This document shows positions 29,201 through 41,200 of a DNA stretch of 64,000 nt, in pieces. Numbering within the stretch: the first letter of the stretch is position 1; each line of letters begins with the position of its first letter. Position numbers and translations under genes: made by a program. This DNA comes from Ampullaceana balthica (Eukaryota > Mollusca > Gastropoda > Lymnaeidae): positions 742,001 through 806,000 of the forward strand of contig CALYLW010000330.1 in NCBI GenBank assembly GCA_944989445.1. The letters run 5' to 3'. Below the pieces are notes generated by a model. The model saw only the letters and a program-made list of their open reading frames with translations. It was not told where the DNA came from and ran no database searches.

Positions 29201-32200
29201 AAGTAATTGACCTCATCCTGTAGTTATTTTTGTCATTTTTATCTTATTTCTGAATTTGAGTCAATTTCATCTTGTTTCTGAATTAGTCATTTTCATATTG
29301 TTTCTGAATTAGTCATTTTCATCATGTTTCTGAATTTGAGTAATATTCATCTTGTTTCTGAACTAGTCACATATTCAACTTGTTTCTGAACTAGTCACAT
29401 ATTCAACTTGTTTCTGAACTAGTCACATATTCAACATGTTTCTGAACTAGTCACATACTCAACTTGTTTCTAAACTAGTCACATATTCAACTTGTTTCTG
29501 AACTAGTCACATACTCAACTTGTTTCTGAACTAGTCATATATTCAACTTGTTTCTATGTTGATTCTTGTGTCAGAGAAAGTGTCAACCCCTCACCCTGGA
29601 GCTGACGGAGATGTCATGACACCTCCCCACTCCCTCAACCTCAGTGACTCTGTTGTCCTTGACATTGCTGACACATCCTCCCCTGCCCTCAATGAGAAGA
29701 CCATCATTGATGAGATCAAGGAGAGCACACCTCAGTGCTGGAGACACCTGTACCAGCTGCTGGACTTGTACGCCACCATGCCTGAACCCAAGACTGTGGC
29801 AGTCAGACATTCTCAGGGTAGATATTTTATACCATGGCTAGACCAAAAGTAGTGGCAGTCAGACATTCTCAGGGTAGATACATTATACCATGGCTGAACC
29901 TAAGACTGTGGCAGTCAGACATTCTCAGGGTAGATATTTTATACCATGGCTAGTCCAAAAGTAGTGGCAGTCAGACATTCTCAGGGTAGATAATTTATAC
30001 CATGCCTGAACCTAAAACTGTGGCAGTCAGACATTCACAGGGTAGATACTTCATACCATGTCTAGACCAAAATTAGTGGCAGATAGTCAGACAAAAAATA
30101 CCTAACACATAATTTCAGGAACTATTGTAAATGGCATTCTCTAGGTAGATCATTTATACAATAACTAAACCAAATGTATCGGGGGATAGTAGATGCTTTA
30201 TTCCATGTTTGACAATCAGACTGTGGGAGTCGGGGATCTTTGAGGTGAAAAGTATTATTGTCAGTGGGACTTGACAAATTTATTCAAGATTTTTAAAAAT
30301 CTTCAATATTTATATAACTGTTATGTAACCTTTTAGTAAAGCATGATGGTTTATGTTTCTAAGATGGCGGATGGAACCATCTTGGATTTGACCACATTCC
30401 CCATGCCCCTAAGTTAACCTCATAGGATATCTTCAATTAGTGAAACATTTGTACCATGTCTCAGCCGTCCACTCTATTTCCTGCCAGCTCTGAACAAGTT
30501 GCCCGTCATAGAGGAGGAAGATGTGGAGGAGGGCTCAGTGAAGAGGGAATCTCGTGTGTCAGACTACGGGGCCAAACTCAGCACTCTCATCCAAAACAGG
30601 AAGTCTTCCATGCTACATGGACTCAGACGAGATTCCTCTACAGGTAGTAGCCTTGACAGCTAGCATAAAGACTCAAATGTAGAGTTAGTTAAATTGTCAT
30701 CTTCTCTAGAGCGGAACTTCTGGTCAAATAAATTGTAATTATGCTGTAAATAAAACTTGATTTCTTCTTCTTCTATTTATCAAGGGTCCATGATCAATAC
30801 TCAGATAATTATGGCTCCTGTAAAATGTTGAGGTTTTGTAAATACATTCATGAAGATGATACTTTGTAGGGCTGCCCATCGGGGTATTACTGACTGAAGG
30901 TTGGGGAACAGGAGACATTAGACACAAACGCATCTATTGTTGTAGCCTCTACTGATCCCTTTGGAAGCTTGTTCCAGTCACTAATAGTCCATGGCAGGAA
31001 CAAGCAGTTCTCTATATTAACTTTATAGACATGGGATAAAATTGGTGGGCTAAAACAATTAACCTCTTTTTAAATCCCTTATATTAACTTCTCTGTCTTG
31101 TGTGTCTGTCGTGGTCCCATGGAAAAAAAAAGGAAAAAAAGACCCATTTCCTGTGATCCTATCCTGAAATTTTGCACATAGACGTGTCACCTAACAATGC
31201 ATTCTATCTCTATGTAGTAGCATTTAAATGTTTATGCTAGTCTGTCGTGCGGTGCAAATTATATTGAAAATAATCAATACTTTTAGTTGTGTCTCATATA
31301 TAATGAATTTATAGTCAAAAACTTTGTTTTTACGGATTGTTTAATTTTATTTCTAATTTATACTTTTTTAAATGTTCATTATTTAAGACTGTTACAGTAA
31401 AGTTTAGCATATACATTGATAACAAAGTTTAGTATATACATTGATAAACAATATAGTTTAGTATATACATTGATAAACAATATAGTTTGATATGTACTTT
31501 GATAATCTCAGATAGCCAAGATGCACAACAAAGATGGAAAAATGCCAAGGATAAAATAGATAGAAAACAGGTCCAGGAAACTAAAAAGGAGGAGAAAAAG
31601 AACAAAGTTGATGCTGCAGCCAAAGAGGAGGAAACTCTAGGCACAGACTCCTCCTTGGCTCACCAGTCATTCATCAGGACAAGATTCAAACAAAGTGAGT
31701 AGGGCAGTACATGTGAGTCTGTCTTTAAATATCTGAGATAACTACAAAGGCAACTACTAGAGCAACTACTAGGGCAACGACTAGGGCAACTACTAGGACA
31801 CTACTAGGGCAACTACTAGGACAAGAATTATTGGACAGGCCACCCTGACAGTGATTTCAAAGGGCACTTAGACTATGATTTCTTATGGATTAGCGTAGGA
31901 TGGAATATCCTCTGTATAGAAGGAGCTTCTGTAAGAGATACGATTTCATAGGGAAATTAGACTTTGATTACATTGCACACATTAACAATAGCTCATTGGG
32001 ATGCCTGAAAGTAAAAAGAACAACTGGCCAGATATATATTTTGAATGAACACAACACTAATGCCTCTATCAATTTGACCACTGTCCCTTTATCTGTTTGT
32101 TATGAACACACCACTAATGCCTCTATCAAATTGACACTTGTCCATTTATCTGTTTGTTATGAACACACCACTAATGCCTCTATCAAATTGACACTTGTCC

Positions 32201-35200
32201 ATTTATCTGTTTGTTTTGAACACACCACTAATGCCTCTATCAAATTGACCACTGTCCATATATCTATTTGTAATAAACACACCACTAATATCTCTATCAA
32301 ATTGACCACTGTCCAGGTATCTATGTTGGAGAAAGTGTTCCACTCATTGTCTATGGAATCTTGAAGGTGGAAAAGTTTCTTATCAGTGCCGAGTTGAGTG
32401 GTCTCAAACTGGAAGCCAACACCACCAAAGTCCATGCCAGTGGTACCTACAAGAAAAGGGTCAAAGGTTAGAGTCCTTACATTTACTCATGTGTCTAATT
32501 TTAAAGATCGCAAAGGACTTGGGGGAAACAACAACACATTTCTTATACTTTCTACCATTTTTATGAGGAATTTATTTTAACACAGATAATTAGTTTCACC
32601 AGTCACCTGGAGTTGTGGGCCTTGACTTTTAGTGTGGTGGAGTAATGAGCATCACGATTTACCCCTTTTTTTGTTCCTTATTTTAAATGCTAACTCCAGA
32701 GGCGTAACAACGACTTGGCATCGGGGCAGTTGCCAAGGGCTAATCCTTCAATTTATTCAAATTTAGTATTTTCATACCTTTTGGATAATAATTGTCAAGA
32801 GCGTCAAAAATTAATTAGCCAAGGGCGCGGAAAACCCAGTTACGCTTCTGGCTAACTCCTCTAAGAAGTATAATGGTGAAGTATAATTATATAATGAAAA
32901 GTTATTCAATGATTGAACTGAACAGTCTGAAGACTGAATTGAGTCAAGCTTATAAGACCTGCCTACTGACTGTTGGCAGCCTGCACTTCTTGTCCTCACT
33001 TTTCACGTTTTACTGCCTTCTGTTTAGTGAACACAATCATTGTCTTATGTCGTGGAGATGTTTAACTTACAAAACCAAATTTCACCAACTCCTCCACTTT
33101 GGTCATGTCTCCTCCAGGTTTCCTACACAGAGTTTCCTCAGATTCCTCCTACACCGCCCACATGGGTCAGTCCAGGATCAACCTGAGAGAAGGAGACCCG
33201 CCTGAACTGCAGTGAGTGCCTTCTAGTTATTTTAATTATGATTCATTCAATTATTCCAATGTTCCCTTTAAGCTGGGAACATATCTGTCGGGCGCTGCGC
33301 AGCAAGTTAGAATTACAGCGAAGCAAATTTTTGAAGAGCTAATAAAATATCTATGTTTGTGGGGTGTTAAATTTTGCGCAAAAAAATTGATACAGTGCAA
33401 CTTTGGACATGGGATTGTTTTTTATATGGACCAACGAACCTTTAAGTGGAATATTGCCAATATTTTGTCTCTTTCACTGTTGGAGTAACAATAAAAAAAG
33501 AATTTATGACTTGTGTGTGGAAATTCAGCTCTAGTCGTTACATGTCAACATAAGTCTTGTCTGTAGTGAGTGTTATGAATGAGATCTTGGTCTTGTGTCC
33601 AGCCATTTGAAGCTGACCCTCCTATAACCTTGACCTTTCAGAACTGTGGTGACCATCAATATAAACAAATCCCAGGCCTTGCTGACATCCGTCATGCGTC
33701 GAGGCAAGGAGCACAACTCCACACTGGTCTCCATCGGTGTGGTTGACATTGACATCCCCCAGCACCCCGTCATCCTGCATGACATGATGTCGAGGAGTTC
33801 CAAGAAGATTACAGCGACACTACAAGAGCTTCGCTGGCCAACCCAGAATACCAAGTATTGGTGATACTTTGATGACATTTCATCCTTACTAATTGACAGT
33901 TGTGTACATACCTATAGATGTGTACATACCTATATATGTGTACATACCTATAGATGTGTACCCACCGATAGTTGTGTACCCACCTACCTATAAATGTGTA
34001 CATACCGATAGTTGTGTACCTACCTATAGATGTGTACCAACCGATAGTTGTGTACCAACCTACCTATAAATGTGTACCTACCTATAGATGTGTACATACC
34101 TATAGATCTGTACCTACCTATAGTTGTGTACCTACCTATAGATGTGTACATACCTATAGATCTGTACCTACCTATAGTTGTGTACCTACCTATAGATCTG
34201 TACCTACCTATATTTGTGTACCTACCTATAGATCTGTACCTACCTATACTTGTGTACCTACCTATAGATCTGTACCTACCTATAGTTGTGTACCTACCTA
34301 TAGATCTGTACCTACCTATAGATGTGTACCAACCGATAGTTGTGTAGCCACCTACCTATAAATGTGTACCTACCTATAGATGTGTACATACCTATAGATC
34401 TGTACCTGCCTATAGTCTATAGTTGTGTACCTACCTATAGATCTGTACCTACCTATAGTTGTGTACCTACCTATAGATCTGTACCTACCTATAGATGTGT
34501 ACCTACCTACACATGTGTACCTACCGATAGATGTGTACTACCTATAGATCTTTACCTACCAATAGTTGTGTACCCACCTACCTATAAATGTGTACATACC
34601 GATAGTTGTGTACCTACCTATAGATATGTACCAACCGATAGTTGTGTACCAACCTACCTATAAATGTGTACCTACCTATAGATGTGTACATACCTATAGA
34701 TCTGTACCTACCTATAGTTGTGTACCTACCAATAGTTGTGTACCCACCTACCTATAAATGTGTACATACTGATAGTTGTGTACCTACCTATAGATGTGTA
34801 CCCACCGATAGTTGTGTACCCACCTACCTATAAATGTGTACATACCGATAGTTTTGTACCTACCTATAGATGTGTACCAACCCATAGTTGTGTACCAACC
34901 TACCTATAAATGTGTACCTACCTATAGATGTGTACATACCTATAGATCTGTACCTACCTATAGTTGTGTACCTACCTATAGATGTGTACCTACCTATAGT
35001 TGTGTACCTACCTATAGATCTGTACCTACCTATAGTTGTGTACCTACTTCTAGATCTGTACCTACCTATAGATGTGTACCAACCGATAGTTGTGTAGCCA
35101 CCTACCTATAAATGTCTACCTACCTATAGATGTGTACATACCTATAGATCTGTACCTGCCTATAGTCTATAGTTGTGTACCTACCTATAGATCTGTACTT

Positions 35201-38200
35201 ACCTATAGTTGTGTACCTACCTATAGATCTGTACCTACCTATAGATGTGTACCTACCTATAGATGTGTACCTACCGATATATGTGTACCTACCTATAGAT
35301 GTGTACCTACCGATAGCTGTGTACCCAACTACCTATAAATGTGTACATACCTATAGATGTGTACCTACCTACACATGTGTACCTACCGATAGATGTGTAC
35401 TACCTATAGTTGTGTACCTTCTGATAGATGTGTACTGTTGAAAAGGTGTAAGCCACCAACATGTAGATTTGGTACAGTCAAAGTTTGAAATCCAAGCGCT
35501 CTAAAGAGTACCAATACCAAGGCAAAGTGTGCAATGGCTTACATTCTTTACACATTGACTAGTATCAATGGCTGCTAGGACTAAGGCAAAATATAAAATA
35601 AAACTCAAAGAGATTAGACTTGTTAACAATCAAACAGTATAAAATATCTCAAAGAGCAGATTACATTTTTTTCTGCTTTAAAAAAAAATGTATTAATAAC
35701 AGCAGTTTGAACTTAAATGACATTTAAATTATAAACCCATAAAAGGTTTCTATCATACATGATTCCTTCTCATTGACAGTCGCGCACACTTCTCATCCGA
35801 AGACAACTCCAACCAATCGGCTGCCTTCACTACGGTGGGTGGCATTCAGAGTAAAGTCCCCTACGAGAAGCTGCCCAATGCCCCGAACGTTGATAAACCT
35901 GGCGCCGGAGAGAAGGTTGTTCGCAAACATCTTCACATCAAGGCTGTGCTACAGGGTGTCGTCATTGGTGCCTCCATACTGCCGTCCCTGAAGGCCCAAT
36001 ACAAGACAGACGCCATCACCTTGTCTGGAGTGCTGGGCAGAAAGGCACACTTTACAGTTGTTCTACCTACCCACCTGCTAAGTTTCAAATCCAAGGTAAC
36101 TCACTGGTTTACCTAATACAAACTAACTCACGGCCTTTGACAAAAACAATAAATTTTCTATCATATACAGTCAAACCTAGTTATGCCGCCGGCCTTGGGG
36201 GTGGCCAAAAAGTGTAGAGATAACGTTTGGTCTTGATAAACGAAAACCAATATGGCGGCATTAATACCGGGTGCTTGAAATCATAAGTGTCCCACTAATC
36301 AAATATACAAATAAAAATTAGGAATTACTTTTGAACCTTCAACTTTGGCTCGTGATTAATTAATTTAAAACTTTTCATGACCAATGTTTAAATAATTGTA
36401 TGCACACAAACATTTTTTAGGAATGAATCTCTGGGAACATAGATTTAGTAGTAGTAGTAGTATTAGTAAAATCATAATAATGAGATTGAATGACAATGAC
36501 AGCTATAAATGCACAGGACACATTATGGTGCTTATAATGTCAACTATGCAGTGTTTAGACACCTTAATTTAGTATATTATTGAATTAACTCCATATAAGA
36601 TCATTTTAAAAGCTTAGATATCAAATATTTTTATGTTAAAAGGAATAATAATTGAATTTATTGTACCGTCTGGTACTTTCCCATTAAGATGGGGTCGTGG
36701 CATTCATAAACTCTCTTTTAAAATAACCTCATGTTCTTTTACCCAATATTCTTTTCATTAAATTGTAAGCTAATTTGTAATAAGTTATAAGGAGCTCTGA
36801 AGCCCATATGCCCAGTGGATTTGGATACTGATTAAATGGATTTCTTGATATTTCCCTACAGACACTTGTAATTTAGAGAGATTAAGTATTCTTTGTTTTA
36901 ACAAACTTGTTACAGCATTGGTTTTACGAATTTTTGTATGATATGATTCCAGAGGCGTCACTAGGGTTGGTGTCACCCGGGGCGGTAGCTCATGGTGTCA
37001 CCCCTTCACGACTGAAGGGGCCGTCCATAAATGACGTCACGCGAGGTTGCCGATTTTTACCCCACCCTCCCCCAGCGTCATACTTTGTCACAAAAACTTA
37101 AACCCCACCCCTTTTTTACGATATGACGTCACAAAGCTTTGACACCCCTCCCCCAAGCCGTATTTTCTCAATAAAAATTAGCATGTTGCAAATTATTTTT
37201 TGTCATTTAAATATGTATTTAGGGTAAGTCTGCACTGTAATATCGTAACACGCGTGAAGTCATTGAAAACGTAATTAAATAAATTAAATGGTAAACAATC
37301 AAATTATTAAGTGGAACTTTTATTTAAAGTTTCGCGTTTTTGATGTGACGTCACATTTCTTAAACACCCCCTCCTCGTACCACATCGTCACAGATGCGTG
37401 GACCCCCTAGCCTATGGCGGATTAAAAGTGGGGGTGCTGAACGGGCTAAACCCCCCAATAATTTAAGGCCCCAAAACTTTTTATGAATTATAGTGTATAA
37501 TAAAGATGCAGGCCATTATGTTTGTACGAATCCCTGAAAATGCTTTGCACAGTCATACGGCAATGATGCAAATAATTAGGAAGTATAACGGAAACCAGGC
37601 TATTCTTCGTGAGAAGTGCATTGTAGCGAATTATGTACCGTGCACAGCTCATTCCTTTAATTTGGTTGGGAAAAGAGCAGCAGGTTGTCCTACTGCGGTC
37701 AGATTTTTTTGTCTTCTGCAAAATCTTTATACTTGACTTGTTGCATCTACTCATCGTTGACAGGTACTTCAAAAACATATGAAATTGATACATGCTAACA
37801 AAGCCTTGTCTGACACAAGATGGTCAGCCTGACATTATGCTGTAAGGTCTGTTAATAGCTCATACCATGAGAATATCGCAACACTGGAAGAATTAGCAAC
37901 GAATGAAAATCAGCCACGTGACTGCCGACTTGAAGAAGAATGATTTCTAAAGGAAATTGAACAACTGGAAGTCGCTATTTTACTTGAAATTTGGGAAACA
38001 ATTTTAGAAAGGAAGTCTCTAATTGAGTTTGTTAAAAAAAAATAGCATTCTTAATTTTATTCCTATGAAGACAAAGGAAAGGAAAAGTCCGTGTTAAAAA
38101 CAGTGTAAACAATCTTCAATACTATCAAACAAAAAAGAAAGCGTCAGTTTGATAAAGGGATATCAACAAAACAGTATTCTCCTGGAGAAAAAAAATTCAA

Positions 38201-41200
38201 GATTGAGGTATTTCTGGTAATCATTGACAAACTTTCTTAAGCCCTACAACATTGGTTAGGTGCATATAAATACATCCATGAGAAATTTGGCTTTCTTACA
38301 AACCTAACTGAGCTCAGCACTTTCGCCACCCGATGGGCAGCAGCCAAGTTAATGGAAGAACATTCAAGTGATTTCGAAGAAGGGGTCGGGTAAATCCGAA
38401 GCAACCGTTTCGTCCCCCTCAATTTACTAGCAACGCCATCGAGCGGTGCCGGTTTAGGGCCAGGAGCGCCAGTACGGATTAGCAAAAAGTGCCGCGAAGA
38501 ACGCACTGGACGCCAGCTCTGAGGAAACCTTCCAGTGGGGGTTGCACCCTAGGTAGGTCTTTGATGATCCCCCGGTCTGCGGCGGTCCTAACCATGGAGA
38601 CCCGTGTGCTTTGCCGGGATGGCGCCAAAGTGGTAGCGGGTCGTAGTAGGAAATTCCAACACCTCCTTGTGAGGGCAACTTAGTGGGAGGCATCTTCGAC
38701 TGTATGTCCTGGATGCCCAGGTGGCCGCTTCAGAAGCGACCGCTTTTGGTGGGGTTCCTCAGCTGTTACGTCCCTTTGGTGGCCAGATGGCTAAGGGGGT
38801 CTTCCGGGAAGACCCATAAAGAGCACTAGGCTCGGGGCTTCTGATTTTCTTCCACATGTAGGTTCATGAGTGATTTCGAAGACTGCTTACCTTCAGAATT
38901 AGTCCAATTTTCAGAACTCTTAAAATCGTTATTGTCCAGCCCCAGGGTAAGGAAAAGGAATTAGCACAAAGCGAAACTAAAAAAACTTGCACAGAGCTAA
39001 AAAATTTGCTTCTTTTGAATGAGCTATATTTCACACAGTCCTTTACAAATGTACACATCGCACTTCACATCTATCTTTCAATGATGACATCAAACTACAG
39101 CTGAGAGCGATCCTTTTCAAAGTTGAAAAGAATATATAATGAGTTATAATTTGCATGGGACGAAAAAGGCTGAATATGCTCTCTCTAATGAGCATTGAAA
39201 AGGAACTTGTAAGCTTACTCAGCTTTATTAACTTGATTGAAAACTTCACCATTTGAAAAATTCGCAAACAAAAGTTGTAGGTTGAAATAATAATCATACA
39301 TATTTTTCAATAATTTTTGTTATTTCAAATAGAGAAAAGAATTCGTTACCTCATGAACTTTTTTTTATAAAATACGGAATAACGCGTAATACTATTCTTT
39401 ACGGGGGCGCGTTCGTAAGCACTAAACAGCGTAAGTCGGGATGGGACCGTCGTAACCGGAGGACTACCTGTATATAAACATGCATATCTATGCTTTCACG
39501 CCTTTAATAAATAAATATATATATAATATTAACTCAAAGACATTGAAAACATAATTTTCCTCAAGAAAAACATCAACAAAGAAAACCCATCTTTTGATTT
39601 TTTGTCTGTGGGGGGTGATAAAAATCGTATCCCCCCCACCCCACTGTGGTGAAGGGAGTCGTGAGGTGGGATTTGTTCATGCTGTCGGTGTGTCAAAGCC
39701 CAAATGGCTTTATATCTTTTAAAACAGAAGACACTGCCTCTTTCATTCCAGCCTTTTTTAAAGATCTCTCTGCTGCGACTATTTCTTTTCTTTTTTTCCT
39801 AATTTGTTTTAATGTTGTTCGTGTGTTGGGACTGTTTTATTATTGCAAGTTATCTGATTTTTTTAAAATAAGAATTTTCGCGTTTAACGTATTTCATTGT
39901 ATTTCTTAATTTCTTTCTAGATTAAAAAATGTGTCATCTTTTGTTTTCTGACATAAAATCGTACACAGTAAAATTTTAGGCTCGGGTGTCACCCCCTGAT
40001 GGGTGTCACCCGGGGCGGCCCGCCCCCCCCCCGCCCCCCCTAGTGACGCCACTGTATGATTCATGCCTTTATCCCCCCCCACCCCCAATCTTCCCATTCT
40101 CAGATAACAGCTGCGGCAGCTCTAGCGGACACTCCGATACCGTCGGCTGCCAGCATAGAGCTGCCTCCCATACAAGTGATAGCAGACTACCGGGTGCAGA
40201 AGCCTGACACGCTGGCCAGCGACCACCAGGAGGTCCAGTTGGGTGAGGACCTGGAGCTGCTGGAGGGCAACTACCTGTACGCTGTTGCTGAGGTCGGGAT
40301 GCTGGAGCACAGCCTTACGACCGACCTGCTCAACCACTTGGTCTTTGTGCAGAAGGTCTTCATGAAGGTCAGTCAAGTATCCGATGGGACTCGGCCTCGG
40401 ATGTTTCTAATGAGTTGAATAATTTCATAGGATTCATTACATCTTGAAAAAAAAATTTTTTTGTTCAAAATTAATTGTTTGAAAATTTTCAAATAAATTA
40501 AGATAGCATCTAGATTTGTGAGCAGTACTCGTATTTTGTTTGCATCTTCCATGGAGATTAGCCAGTCATATTTATTTGTTGTATGCACCTTCCATTATAT
40601 GACTTGTAGATTAGTGAGCCATTCATGGAGTCACCTGTTCTGTTCTGTCTTCCAGGAAATCAATGAGATTGTACAGAAGGTGTCTGGTTCGGGTGGCATC
40701 AATGTTGAGGAGATCAAGTCCACCATCAAGGTGGATGAGGTGCCTGAGAGAAAGCCACTTCTCTACTCCGTGTCAGTCAGGTTCAAGGTGAGTCAGTGAG
40801 ATCTCTAGGCATAACTTTGTGAGGCTGTCAGTCAGAACTCTAGGCATAACTTTGTGAGGCTGTCAGTCAGATCTCTAGGTATAACTTTGTGAGGCTGGCA
40901 GTCAGAACTCTAGGCATAACTTTTGAGGCTGTCAGTTAGATCTCTAGGTATAACTTTGTGAGGCTGTCAGTTAGATCTCTAGGCATAACTTTGTGAGGCT
41001 GTCAATCAGATCTCTAGGCATAACTTTGTGAGGCTGTCAGATCTCTAGGCATAACTTAAGTATCATAATGACAGGGATTGATCTGTGTTCAACCAGTTCC
41101 TTGATGTGGCATGAAGTTGTTTATCCACACATTTGATTGTCTTTCTACTACCAAGGGAATCCAAGTGACAGCCACGACACCAACCTCCAGTGCTGTCAGG

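Larger units (their letters stand above)
36950..40054. mobile_element. Complete-ended hAT transposon, 3,105 bp, decayed
   Basis: Left end cagaggcgtcactagggttg, right end ctagtgacgccactg: inverted repeats with a second shared block gtgtcacccggggcgg. Exact 8-bp duplication TATGATTC at 36942-36949 and 40055-40062. The interior holds a broken hAT transposase and nested insertions. It lies in intron 35, just upstream of exon 36. Confidence 0.92.

Noticed and set aside
31900..32364. 154-codon open frame with a 19-residue repeat before exon 32
   Set aside because: It comes from the 57-bp intron array in a frame different from that of exon 32.
33972..35441. Many open frames of VPTYRCVPTYS type
   Set aside because: Repeat translation of the 19-bp intron array; no splice or family support.
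37506..37736. A host zinc-finger (ZMYM1-like) gene
   Set aside because: It lies inside a hAT element with target duplications, has frame breaks and a nested insertion; it is a transposase remnant.
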